Origin: an uncultured Clostridia bacterium
GTDB taxonomy: Bacteria > Bacillota > Clostridia > Oscillospirales > Oscillospiraceae
Direction: 5' to 3'
DNA: 9,170 nt
Assembly: GCA_945927915.1 (NCBI GenBank)
Contig: CAMEMX010000053.1
Location: 1 to 9,170 of the forward strand
Shown here in pieces: positions 1-6,193 of the stretch. Positions within the stretch are counted from its first letter, which is position 1. Each line of letters begins with the position of its first letter. The translations under genes were made by a program, and so were the position numbers. The notes under the pieces were generated by a model, which was not told the origin of the DNA, did not search any database, and saw nothing but the letters and a program-made list of their open reading frames with translations.

Positions 1-56
1 ACGCCGCCTGAAAGAAGCTGCGCCGGCGAAAAGAAGGCAAAATATGATACAGTCTC

Positions 57-85
57 TTTACAGATGCTTTTTTATCGATTATAAT
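57..85 (+). promoter_or_regulatory. Sigma-A type promoter for the fucO-like gene
   Basis: A -35 box TTTACA (57-62) and a perfect -10 box TATAAT (80-85) are separated by exactly 17 bases. Transcription would begin near 92, giving a leader of about 50 bases before the ATG at 145. The 56 bases further upstream show no supported gene; a TGA at 9-11 could close a gene lying to the left. Prediction is by eye from consensus only. Confidence 0.8.
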
Positions 86-130
86 ATACTTATTCAGAGC
101 TTCCTGAGGCTTGCCTGAATCAATTCATTT

Positions 131-137
131 TGGAGGA
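131..137 (+). promoter_or_regulatory. Ribosome binding site that sets the fucO start
   Basis: TGGAGGA lies 7 to 8 bases before the ATG at 145. An in-frame TTG at 130 would extend the protein by five residues, but the ribosome binding site would then lie inside the coding region, so the ATG at 145 is the better start. Confidence 0.85.
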
Positions 138-144
138 ATGTATC

Positions 145-1287
145 ATGGTCAATCGTTTTGTTCTGAACGCAATTTCCTACCACGGCAAGGGCGCGATCAA
201 GGAGATCCCCGGGCTGGTGGCCGCCAAGGGCTACAAGAAGGCTTTTGTTGCCTCTGACCCCGATCTGGTGAAGTTCGGCGTCACCGGGAAGGTCACCGAC
301 CTGTTGGACGAGGCGGGTATGGCCTATGAGGTTTACTCCGACATCAAGCCCAATCCCACCATTGAGAACGTCCAGTCCGGCGTGGCTGCTTACAAGGCAT
401 CCGGCGCGGACTACATGATTACCATCGGCGGCGGTTCCTCCATGGATACCGGCAAGGCCATCGGCATCATCATCAACAACCCCGAATTTGCGGACGTTCG
501 CAGTCTGGAGGGCGTTGCTCCCACCAGAAACCGCACCGTATTCACCATCGCCGTCCCCACCACCGCCGGCACCGCAGCCGAGGCTACCATCAATTATGTC
601 ATCACCGATGTGGAGCGCAAGCGCAAGTTCGTCTGCGTGGACACCAATGACATCCCCGACATCGCCATCGTTGACCCTGACATGATGTCCACCATGCCCA
701 AGGGGCTGACCGCCGCCACCGGCATGGACGCGTTGACCCACGCCATCGAGGGCTACACCACCAAGGCCGCATGGGAGCTGGCTGACTGCCTGAATCTGGA
801 GGCCATCCGGCTGATCGCCAGGAATCTGCGCGGTGCGGTGGCAAACGAGGCCGAAGGCCGCGAGGGGATGGCGCTGGGCCAGTTTGTCACCGGCATGGCG
901 TTCTCCAACGTGGGCCTGGGCATTGCCCACTCCGTCGCGCACACCCTGGGCGCGGTCTATGACACGCCGCATGGCGTTGCCTGCGCCATGATGCTGCCCA
1001 TCGTCATGGAGTATAACGCCGAGGTCACCGGCGAGAAGTACAAGGCCATTGCCGAGGCCATGGGTGTGGACACCAACGGCATGGATCAGGCAACCTACCG
1101 CAAGGCTGCCGTGGACGCCGTCCGCCAGCTCAGCGTTGACGTGGGCATTCCCACCAAGCTCGCAGCCATCAAGGAAGAGGATCTGGACTTCCTGGCCCAG
1201 TCCGCCTACGCTGACGCCTGTGCGCCCGGCAACCCCAAGGCCGCTTCCGTGGAGGAGATCAAGGGCCTGATCCGTCAGCTGGTGTAA
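145..1287 (+). CDS. fucO: FucO-like lactaldehyde reductase / 1,2-propanediol oxidoreductase
   Basis: A 380-residue group III iron-dependent alcohol dehydrogenase. E. coli FucO (383 residues as I recall it) reduces L-lactaldehyde to (S)-1,2-propanediol with NADH, the redox-balancing step of anaerobic fucose and rhamnose breakdown in the cytoplasm. The protein aligns with recalled FucO almost without gaps and shares long identical stretches such as NNPEFADVRSLEG and TINYVITD. The cofactor-binding IGGGS is at residues 94-98. The metal ligands are visible as D195, H199, H262 and H276, matching E. coli D196, H200, H263 and H277, and the family signature runs through GMDALTHAIEGY. It has its own promoter and a downstream hairpin, so it is probably transcribed alone. 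Its codon choice (proline almost always CCC) differs from the next genes and suggests high expression. No fucose or rhamnose genes are in view, so the substrate could be another small aldehyde or alcohol. The family is very secure; the exact substrate is less so. Confidence 0.88.
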   Translation: MVNRFVLNAISYHGKGAIKEIPGLVAAKGYKKAFVASDPDLVKFGVTGKVTDLLDEAGMAYEVYSDIKPNPTIENVQSGVAAYKASGADYMITIGGGSSMDTGKAIGIIINNPEFADVRSLEGVAPTRNRTVFTIAVPTTAGTAAEATINYVITDVERKRKFVCVDTNDIPDIAIVDPDMMSTMPKGLTAATGMDALTHAIEGYTTKAAWELADCLNLEAIRLIARNLRGAVANEAEGREGMALGQFVTGMAFSNVGLGIAHSVAHTLGAVYDTPHGVACAMMLPIVMEYNAEVTGEKYKAIAEAMGVDTNGMDQATYRKAAVDAVRQLSVDVGIPTKLAAIKEEDLDFLAQSAYADACAPGNPKAASVEEIKGLIRQLV

Positions 1288-1306
1288 AAACCAATTCTCC
1301 GCGCAA

Positions 1307-1348
1307 ACAACGGACGAGCTTTCCCTCTGGGGAAAGCCCGTCCGTTGT
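1307..1348 (+). terminator. Long hairpin after fucO, probable terminator
   Basis: An 18-bp stem (1307-1324 with 1331-1348, one A-C mismatch at 1317/1338) encloses a 6-base loop, starting 19 bases after the fucO stop codon. There is no T-run after it on the + strand, and only a weak T-rich stretch when read on the - strand. It may terminate inefficiently, need Rho, or mainly protect the 3' end of the mRNA. Confidence 0.6.
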
Positions 1349-1379
1349 GCCATGTGACGGCGGTTTTCCGCAATGATGC

Positions 1380-1408
1380 TTGACGGCCTGAATGGGTGCG
1401 GTTATAAT
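1380..1408 (+). promoter_or_regulatory. Sigma-A type promoter for the SDR gene
   Basis: A -35 box TTGACG (1380-1385) and a perfect -10 box TATAAT (1403-1408) have a 17-base spacer. The predicted start of transcription is near 1415. This argues against an in-frame ATG at 1373, which lies upstream of the promoter, and favours the ATG at 1451. Confidence 0.8.
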
Positions 1409-1437
1409 GCGAATAGTGAGCGGGACACCGTATGGAA

Positions 1438-1443
1438 AGAGGT
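1438..1443 (+). promoter_or_regulatory. Ribosome binding site that sets the SDR start
   Basis: AGAGGT sits 7 bases before the ATG at 1451, which is the ATG where homology to short-chain dehydrogenases begins. Confidence 0.65.
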
Positions 1444-1450
1444 AGAAAGA

Positions 1451-2158
1451 ATGAGCTTCAAAGACAGAGTTGCGGTCGTCACCGGCGGTGCGCATGGCAT
1501 AGGGAAGGCAATCGCAGACGCCTTCCGCAGCGAGGGCGCGGCGGTCGAGATCATCGACATCGCACCGGGCGCACATTTTGTCGGGGATGTCGGCAATAAA
1601 GAGACGCTGGAGGCGTTCGCCGCCGATGTGCTGAAAAAGCGCGGTCATGTGGACTATCTGGTCAATAACGCGCTGCCGCTGATGAAGGGGATCGCGGACT
1701 GCGCTTACGAAGAATTTCAGTACGCGCTATCCGTCGGGGTCACCGCGCCGTTTTACCTGAGCAAGCTCTTTGCGGCGCATTTCGGGAAGGGCGGCGCGAT
1801 CGTCAATATCTCGTCCTCCAGAGACCGGATGAGCCAGCCGCAGACCGAGAGCTATACGGCCGCCAAGGGCGGCATCGCAGCCCTGACCCACGCGCTGGCG
1901 GTCAGCTTTGCGGGGAGAATACGGGTCAATTCCGTCTCTCCCGGCTGGATCGACACGGACTACCGCGTGTACGAGGGGCCGGATGCCGTGCAGCAGCCGG
2001 CAGGGCGCGTCGGAACGCCGAAGGACGTCGCGGACTTGGTGCTGTTTCTCTGCTCCGAGAAGGCCGGCTTCCTTACCGGCGAGAACATCTGCATCGACGG
2101 CGGTATGACAAAGCAGATGATCTATCACGGCGATCACGGTTGGAAGCTGGAACGATGA
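1451..2158 (+). CDS. Short-chain dehydrogenase/reductase, substrate unknown
   Basis: A 235-residue classical short-chain dehydrogenase, of normal length for the family. It is a cytoplasmic oxidoreductase acting on an alcohol, ketone or sugar-like substrate. The nucleotide-binding motif TGGAHGIG is at residues 11-18. An aspartate at the end of the second strand (D36) suggests NAD(H) rather than NADP(H). The structural NNAG motif is NNAL here (72-75). The catalytic residues are S122, Y135 and K139 in the usual spacing, followed by the typical VSPGWIDT segment and the C-terminal IDGGMTKQMIY motif. The start at 1451 is supported by a promoter at 1380-1408 and a ribosome binding site. It stands alone between two promoters, so the neighbours do not indicate its substrate. 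Its codon use (proline mostly CCG) is unlike that of fucO. The family assignment is firm; I cannot name a reaction. Confidence 0.88.
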   Translation: MSFKDRVAVVTGGAHGIGKAIADAFRSEGAAVEIIDIAPGAHFVGDVGNKETLEAFAADVLKKRGHVDYLVNNALPLMKGIADCAYEEFQYALSVGVTAPFYLSKLFAAHFGKGGAIVNISSSRDRMSQPQTESYTAAKGGIAALTHALAVSFAGRIRVNSVSPGWIDTDYRVYEGPDAVQQPAGRVGTPKDVADLVLFLCSEKAGFLTGENICIDGGMTKQMIYHGDHGWKLER

Positions 2159-2213
2159 ACGGACGGGAAAAACGGGGGCAAAGGGCAGCGGGCTCCGGCA
2201 GCGGATGCGCCGC

Positions 2214-2242
2214 TTGACACGCGACGGCTTTGTGGATATAAT
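2214..2242 (+). promoter_or_regulatory. Perfect-consensus sigma-A promoter for the HAD gene
   Basis: TTGACA (2214-2219) and TATAAT (2237-2242) both match consensus exactly and have a 17-base spacer. The transcription start would be near 2249, with a leader of about 64 bases. The intergenic stretch before it (2159-2213) shows no terminator or small gene. Confidence 0.88.
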
Positions 2243-2284
2243 GAAACCATCAGTCGGGTTTCTCACAAAATCTGATTGAAAGAA

Positions 2285-2301
2285 CGGTGGCATCGCCGCC
2301 G
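2285..2301 (+). promoter_or_regulatory. Small hairpin abutting the HAD ribosome binding site
   Basis: A 7-bp GC-rich stem (2285-2291 with 2295-2301, one G-T pair, 3-base loop) ends at the first G of the GGGAG ribosome binding site (2301-2305), which is 7 bases before the ATG at 2313. It could modulate ribosome access. The stem is visible in the sequence; any effect is inference. Confidence 0.35.
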
Positions 2302-2312
2302 GGAGAGACAAC

Positions 2313-3089
2313 ATGATAAAGGCTGTATTTTTCGATATTGACGGAACCTTAATCTCGTGGGAGACGAGAGCGATTCCCGCCTCTGCTTATGCGGCGCTGG
2401 ATGCGCTGCGGGAAAAAGGGATCTTATGCTTTGTCGCAACGGGGCGGTCGCGCTTCGAGATCGAGGCGGCGCATCTGCTGGACGGTCTGCGCTTCGACGG
2501 TTACCTGCTGAACAACGGGCAGCTTGCGACGGACGGGCAGGGGAGGGCTTACTTTTCCACACCGGTCGACACGGGCGATCTCGACCGCTTGCTGCAATGG
2601 GTTGATGCGCACGGCGTCTCCTGCTGGATGGTCAGCGCCGGGCAGAGCGCGATCAACCACACCGATCCCGCTGCCGAAAAGGCGTTGTCGGACATCCACA
2701 CACCGGTGCCGATGCAGGGCGACCTGCGGGAGCTGTGCCGGGATCCGGTTTACAAGTTTTCCCTGTTCCTGCCGCCGGAAAAGCTGCCGATGGCGCTGCT
2801 TCCGCATTGCACGAAAACGCAATGGCACGCGTTCGGGCACGATATTTTTTCGTCCGAGGGCGGCAAGGAACAGGCGTTTCTGGCTACGCTGAAGCATTTC
2901 GGGCTGGAACCCGCGGAGTGTATGGCGTTCGGGGACTCCGACAACGACGCCGGGATGCTGCGGGCGGCGGGTATCGGCGTTGCGATGGCGGCGGCATCGG
3001 CGGGCGCACACGCCGCCGCGGACTTTGTTACCCGCGACTGCAACGACGACGGGATCCTTTTCGCGCTCCGCCGCTTTGCCGTGTTATGA
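2313..3089 (+). CDS. Cof-type HAD-IIB family hydrolase
   Basis: A 258-residue haloacid-dehalogenase superfamily hydrolase of the Cof (IIB) type. Such enzymes are cytoplasmic, Mg-dependent phosphatases acting on sugar phosphates, flavin precursors or other small phosphorylated metabolites. Motif I is DIDGT, with the nucleophile D8 and acid/base D10. Motif II is the threonine in VATGRS (T43). The motif III lysine is K185, in SEGGKEQA. Motif IV is GDSDND, with D208 and D212. The cap domain would lie between roughly residues 80 and 180, as in type IIB members. The ATG at 2313 has GGGAG 7 bases upstream. The gene has its own consensus promoter and its own terminator, so it is a single-gene unit. 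The substrate cannot be read from the sequence. The length is slightly short of the usual 265-280 residues but all motifs are intact. Confidence 0.9.
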   Translation: MIKAVFFDIDGTLISWETRAIPASAYAALDALREKGILCFVATGRSRFEIEAAHLLDGLRFDGYLLNNGQLATDGQGRAYFSTPVDTGDLDRLLQWVDAHGVSCWMVSAGQSAINHTDPAAEKALSDIHTPVPMQGDLRELCRDPVYKFSLFLPPEKLPMALLPHCTKTQWHAFGHDIFSSEGGKEQAFLATLKHFGLEPAECMAFGDSDNDAGMLRAAGIGVAMAAASAGAHAAADFVTRDCNDDGILFALRRFAVL

Positions 3090-3111
3090 ATCATACTGCG
3101 GTCGCTCTTTG

Positions 3112-3142
3112 CGAGAGAATCCCTTCGGGGTTCTCTCGTTTT
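3112..3142 (+). terminator. Rho-independent terminator after the HAD gene
   Basis: An 11-bp stem (3112-3123 with 3128-3138, one bulged T at 3120) is closed by a stable C(TTCG)G tetraloop and followed by TTTT (3139-3142). It lies 22 bases after the HAD stop. An outer TACTGC/GCAGTA pair (3094-3099 with 3143-3148) could extend the fold. It separates the left single-gene units from the transport operon. Confidence 0.88.
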
Positions 3143-3180
3143 GCAGTAATGATCCTCCTGCGCGGGGATTTGTGAATTTT

Positions 3181-3211
3181 TGCACAAAGGAAAGAAAATA
3201 ACGATTGTGCA
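3181..3211 (+). promoter_or_regulatory. Inverted repeat upstream of the operon, possible operator
   Basis: TGCACAA (3181-3187) and TTGTGCA (3205-3211) form a perfect 7-base inverted repeat with a 17-base spacer. A third related copy, TTTGTG (3169-3174), can also pair with CACAAA (3183-3188). It lies about 35 bases upstream of the predicted -35 box of the nitroreductase operon, where activators often bind. The repeat is seen; a regulatory role, perhaps for the CdaR/PucR-like protein encoded downstream, is inference. Confidence 0.35.
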
Positions 3212-3246
3212 TCTGAACGAAATGACGAAAAACAGCGAAATAATGC

Positions 3247-3276
3247 TTGCAAAGGCATATGTAGGTGTGGTAGTAT
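3247..3276 (+). promoter_or_regulatory. Probable promoter of the nitroreductase-regulator-transporter operon
   Basis: TTGCAA (3247-3252) and TAGTAT (3271-3276) are 18 bases apart, with a TG one base before the -10 box (extended -10). The match is weaker than for the three upstream promoters, which suits an activator-dependent operon. A hairpin with a 6-bp stem (3277-3282 with 3289-3294) lies at the expected transcription start. Confidence 0.5.
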
Positions 3277-3343
3277 CGGGCTGTGAGAAGCCCGTCGAAT
3301 ACCATAAAACCTGTGTCTTCCGAGCTAAAAAAGGAGACAGAAA

Positions 3344-3871
3344 ATGGAAATTATCAGTTCTGTTATGCGACGCCGTTCTTGCAGGGAGTATACGCAGGCG
3401 GCGGTTACCGACGAGCAGCTCCGGCAGCTCGTCGCGGCGGGAATGCAGGCGCCGTCGGCGCGCAATGAACGCCCGTGGGAGTTTTTGGTCGTGTGCAGCG
3501 AGGCGGGAAAGCAAAGCCTTGCGCAGGCCAGCCCTTATGCGAAGATGTGCCGCAATGCTGCCGCGGTCATCGTGGTGCTTGCGAACATGGAGCGCATCGC
3601 GGCGAACAGCCCGTGGTGGGTGCAGGATGTCAGCGCCTGCACGGAGAATATTCTGATCCGGGCGACGGAGCTCGGCTTAGGTGCGGTCTGGCTGGGGATG
3701 TATCCGCGGCAGGATCGTATGCAGGCGATCCGGGAGGCGTTTTCCCTGCCGGAGCGCTGTGTGCCCTTTGCGGCGATCCCCGTCGGCTATCCCGCAAAAG
3801 AGGCGCAGTACGAGGATCGCTTTGACGAGACACGCATCCGCTGGGTGCGGGAAGGGAAGGCGACGGTATGA
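3344..3871 (+). CDS. Nitroreductase-family flavoprotein (FMN-dependent oxidoreductase)
   Basis: A 175-residue compact member of the nitroreductase family, which normally forms dimers binding FMN and uses NAD(P)H to reduce nitro compounds, quinones, flavins or other small acceptors in the cytoplasm. FMN-binding elements are visible: RRSCREY near the N-terminus (residues 10-16), APSARNERPW at 36-45, GLGAVWLG at 111-118 and PVGYP at 146-150. The length is typical of the short anaerobe-type members. The start is set by AAGGAGA 6 bases before the ATG. The stop codon overlaps the start of the regulator gene (ATGA at 3868-3871), so the two are translationally coupled. That suggests a role tied to whatever the regulator senses, but no natural substrate can be assigned. 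The family call is secure. Confidence 0.88.
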   Translation: MEIISSVMRRRSCREYTQAAVTDEQLRQLVAAGMQAPSARNERPWEFLVVCSEAGKQSLAQASPYAKMCRNAAAVIVVLANMERIAANSPWWVQDVSACTENILIRATELGLGAVWLGMYPRQDRMQAIREAFSLPERCVPFAAIPVGYPAKEAQYEDRFDETRIRWVREGKATV

Positions 3872-4926
3872 ACGTGTACCTTTCCGTGGCGCAGGCGAAG
3901 AATATCGTCTTTCAGCTCATGGAGATCATTCCGGACGGCGTGAGCCTGTGCGACGAGAGCGGCACGATCCTCTCCAGCTCGGACACGGGACGCATCAACC
4001 GCGTCTCCATGCTTGCCAAGCAGTGCGTTGAGCAGGCGACCTCCACCAAGCCCTATAACGAGCGGCTGGTCGAGGGCAATGAGACCGCCACGCCGCTGTT
4101 CTTTAAGGACATTTGCGTGGGCGCCGTGCTCATGCTCGGCGATACGGAGAAAGTCAAGCGTCTGACCTCGATCGTCAAGGCGGTCGGAGAGAGTGTGATC
4201 TATCAGCCGTACATGAAGGACGCGACACAGGTGAGCGATATTATCAATTTCGAGTTCCTGAGCGAGTGGCTCAACACACCGGGTGAATACTCCCTGGCGT
4301 TTTACCGCAGGGGCATCCGCAACGGCGTGGATGTGTCGGAGGAATACAGCGTGATCCTGATCGACGGGATATGGAACCCGCTGAGCGCCCAAAAGGCGGT
4401 CGAGAGCATCCTCCCGCACTCCAATTATTATGTCTGCCTGAATAATAAAAGCCTTGTCCTGATTATGAAAAAGGACTATGATCCGGGCATTTTGAAGCAG
4501 CTCAGCGCGCTGTTCAACGATGTCAAGATCGCCATCGGCCGTGTCGCAACGAACCTCAACGAGTCGTTCGTCACCGCGCAGAACACCATGTTCGCAGGCA
4601 GACGCCTGTATCCGGAAAACATGGTCTATGACTACAAGGATTTTGAGGTTGCTTATGCGATCTCCGGCCTGCGGCAGATGCAGCTCGATGCAAAGGTGAA
4701 CGACCTTTTCGAGCAGACGGTCTACGAGGATCTGGTACAGACACTTGAGATCTTCTTTAAGGAGAGCGGCAATCAGGCTGAGGTCATCAACAAGCTCTTC
4801 ATCCACCGCAACACGCTGAAATACCGCCTGGACCGCATTCAGGAGATCACCGGCAAGAATCCGCGTGTCTTTGAAGATCTGTTCTATCTCTATACGGCCT
4901 ATATCCTTCACAAGTTAAAAAAGTAA
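3868..4926 (+). CDS. CdaR/PucR-type transcriptional regulator
   Basis: A 352-residue regulator with the three-part layout of the CdaR group. A putative sugar-diacid recognition domain lies at about residues 7-125 (AKNIVFQLMEIIPDGVSL, then DESGTILSSSD). A GGDEF-like middle domain lies at about 130-260 and includes GRVATNLNESFVTAQ. A C-terminal PucR-type helix-turn-helix lies at about 285-345, with the hallmark LFIHRNTLKYRLDRI at 310-324. There is no signal peptide or membrane segment, so it is a cytoplasmic DNA-binding protein. E. coli CdaR activates glucarate/galactarate genes, and Bacillus PucR controls purine catabolism. Here the neighbouring importer suggests a ligand that is the imported compound or a breakdown product. 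It overlaps the nitroreductase gene by 4 bases and precedes the binding-protein gene by 51 bases, so it probably controls its own operon. Domain calls are strong; ligand and target sites are inference. Confidence 0.87.
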   Translation: MNVYLSVAQAKNIVFQLMEIIPDGVSLCDESGTILSSSDTGRINRVSMLAKQCVEQATSTKPYNERLVEGNETATPLFFKDICVGAVLMLGDTEKVKRLTSIVKAVGESVIYQPYMKDATQVSDIINFEFLSEWLNTPGEYSLAFYRRGIRNGVDVSEEYSVILIDGIWNPLSAQKAVESILPHSNYYVCLNNKSLVLIMKKDYDPGILKQLSALFNDVKIAIGRVATNLNESFVTAQNTMFAGRRLYPENMVYDYKDFEVAYAISGLRQMQLDAKVNDLFEQTVYEDLVQTLEIFFKESGNQAEVINKLFIHRNTLKYRLDRIQEITGKNPRVFEDLFYLYTAYILHKLKK

Positions 4927-4977
4927 AAATGTGATTATGGGTGAAAACCTATAAAAATATGAAGGAGGACTAAGAAA

Positions 4978-6108
4978 ATGAAAAAGTTGATTGCAGTGTT
5001 GCTTGCAGTGGCGGTCTTGTGCTCTCTGGCGCTGACCGGATGCAAGTCGGAAACGCCGGACAGCCCCGAAAGCCCGTCCGCTTCCGGGAAGGACCCGAAC
5101 CGCGTGATCAAAATCGGCTTTGTGTTCAGCGCGATCATCAGCACAGACGCGTGGGCGCAGACCTCTGAAAACGCAAGACTCTATCTGGAGGAGCATTGCG
5201 AGAACGTCGAGACCTATAAGGTCGAGAATATCGCAGGCGGCGCCGACTGCGAGCGCGTCATGAGAGAGTATATCAATGACGGCTGCGAGATCATTGTCGG
5301 CACTTCCTTCGATTATGTGGACTATATGCTGGCGCTTGCCGATGAGTTCCCCGATGTTACCTTCATCAACGGCTCCGGCTATGAGACGGCCGAAAATATG
5401 TCCGTGTACATTGCGAAGCTGGAGCAGGGCCGCTATATGACCGGCCTGCTGGCGGGCAATATGACGAAGGCCAACAAGATCGGCTATGTCTCCAGTATTC
5501 CGTTCCCCGACCCCATCAAGCAGCTCAACGGCTTTGCTGTCGGCGTTGCGCAGGCCAATCCCGATGCCGAGATCGTCACCCTCTGGGCAAACTCCTTTAA
5601 CGATCCGACGACCGAGGCCGTTTGCGCCAATACCCTGATCGATCAGGGCTGCGACCTGATCTGCATCGACCTCAGCTCGTCTGCCGTTGCGCAGGTCTGC
5701 GAATCGAGAGGCGTCATGTTTATTGGCAGCTCCGTCGATATGCGCGAATTTGCGCCGACGCAGCAGCTCACCGCCAACTGCTGGACATGGGGCCCGTGGA
5801 TGGCAGAGCAGGTTGAAGCCGTCCGCAACGGCACCTTTGTCGGCAAGTGGTGCGAGCTGGACATCAACGACGGCGCCATTTCCCTTGCAGAGTTCAGCGA
5901 CAAGGTCCCGCAGGAGGTGCGTGACATCGTCGCCGACGCCGAAAAGCGCCTGAGAGAGGGCTACGAGGTCTTTGCCGGCCCGCTGTATGACAACACCGGC
6001 AAGCTGCGCGTCAAGGAGGGCGAGGTCCTCTCCACCGAGGATGCGAACGCGATGCAGTGGTTCCTCCCCAACGTCATTGACAACTGGGCAGACAAGCCTG
6101 TCGACTGA
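4978..6108 (+). CDS. BMP-family (PnrA-like) substrate-binding lipoprotein
   Basis: A 376-residue surface lipoprotein that would capture substrate for the ABC importer encoded just downstream. The signal peptide has KK at positions 2-3, a hydrophobic core, and the lipobox LTGC ending at C22, the lipid-anchored cysteine. The BMP domain follows from about residue 44: IKIGFVF, then the ligand-loop tryptophan W59, GRYMTGLLAGNMTKANKIGYV (151-171), WGPW (271-274) and a C-terminal GPLYDNTGKLRVKEG block. These match the BMP subfamily whose characterised relatives bind purine nucleosides or purine bases. The ligand loop (51-67) differs from the usual form, so specificity may differ. Nine cysteines remain in the mature part besides the lipidated one, which is high for an exported protein. 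AAGGAGG (4962-4968) lies 9 bases before the ATG. A stable hairpin follows the gene. Family certain; purine/nucleoside specificity is inference. Confidence 0.9.
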   Translation: MKKLIAVLLAVAVLCSLALTGCKSETPDSPESPSASGKDPNRVIKIGFVFSAIISTDAWAQTSENARLYLEEHCENVETYKVENIAGGADCERVMREYINDGCEIIVGTSFDYVDYMLALADEFPDVTFINGSGYETAENMSVYIAKLEQGRYMTGLLAGNMTKANKIGYVSSIPFPDPIKQLNGFAVGVAQANPDAEIVTLWANSFNDPTTEAVCANTLIDQGCDLICIDLSSSAVAQVCESRGVMFIGSSVDMREFAPTQQLTANCWTWGPWMAEQVEAVRNGTFVGKWCELDINDGAISLAEFSDKVPQEVRDIVADAEKRLREGYEVFAGPLYDNTGKLRVKEGEVLSTEDANAMQWFLPNVIDNWADKPVD

Positions 6109-6142
6109 CCCTCTGTCATCGGCACAAAAAAAGAACAATAAC

Positions 6143-6177
6143 GATAAAAGTCGGGATATTGCATCCCGACTTTTATC
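6143..6177 (+). terminator. Intercistronic hairpin: partial terminator or mRNA stabiliser
   Basis: A perfect 15-bp inverted repeat (6143-6157 with 6163-6177) has a 5-base loop. The GC-rich core GTCGGGAT/ATCCCGAC is followed by TTTT (6171-6174), so it can act as a Rho-independent terminator. It lies between the binding-protein stop (6108) and the ATPase start (6194). Such elements commonly lower expression of the ATPase and permeases relative to the binding protein. The structure is seen; the differential effect is inferred. Confidence 0.75.
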
Positions 6178-6179
6178 AG

Positions 6180-6187
6180 AAAGGAAG
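6180..6187 (+). promoter_or_regulatory. Ribosome binding site that sets the ATPase start
   Basis: AAAGGAAG lies 6 bases before the ATG at 6194. The reading frame stays open further upstream through the hairpin and into the binding-protein gene, but that extension would have no ribosome binding site and no homology, so 6194 is the start. Confidence 0.75.
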
Positions 6188-6193
6188 AAAACG

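Noticed and set aside
1..56. Possible 3' end of an upstream gene
   Set aside because: Several frames are open for short distances and a TGA is at 9-11, but there is too little sequence to support any gene.
94..1353. A 419-codon open frame on the - strand, antisense to fucO
   Set aside because: It mirrors the codon bias of fucO, has no ribosome binding site, and its product is a low-complexity Gly/His/Asp/Val-rich sequence with no recognisable family.
3180..3656. A 158-codon + strand open frame across the leader and start of the nitroreductase gene
   Set aside because: It overlaps the real gene in another frame, its product is an Arg/Ser-rich shadow sequence, and it has no ribosome binding site.
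3787..4911. Long - strand open frame opposite the regulator gene
   Set aside because: It is a shadow of a well-supported regulator gene; no family resemblance and no start signals.
4950..4955. TATAAA as a possible -10 box for a separate promoter of the binding-protein gene
   Set aside because: No acceptable -35 box lies 16-18 bases upstream and there is no extended -10; the A/T-rich stretch alone is not enough.
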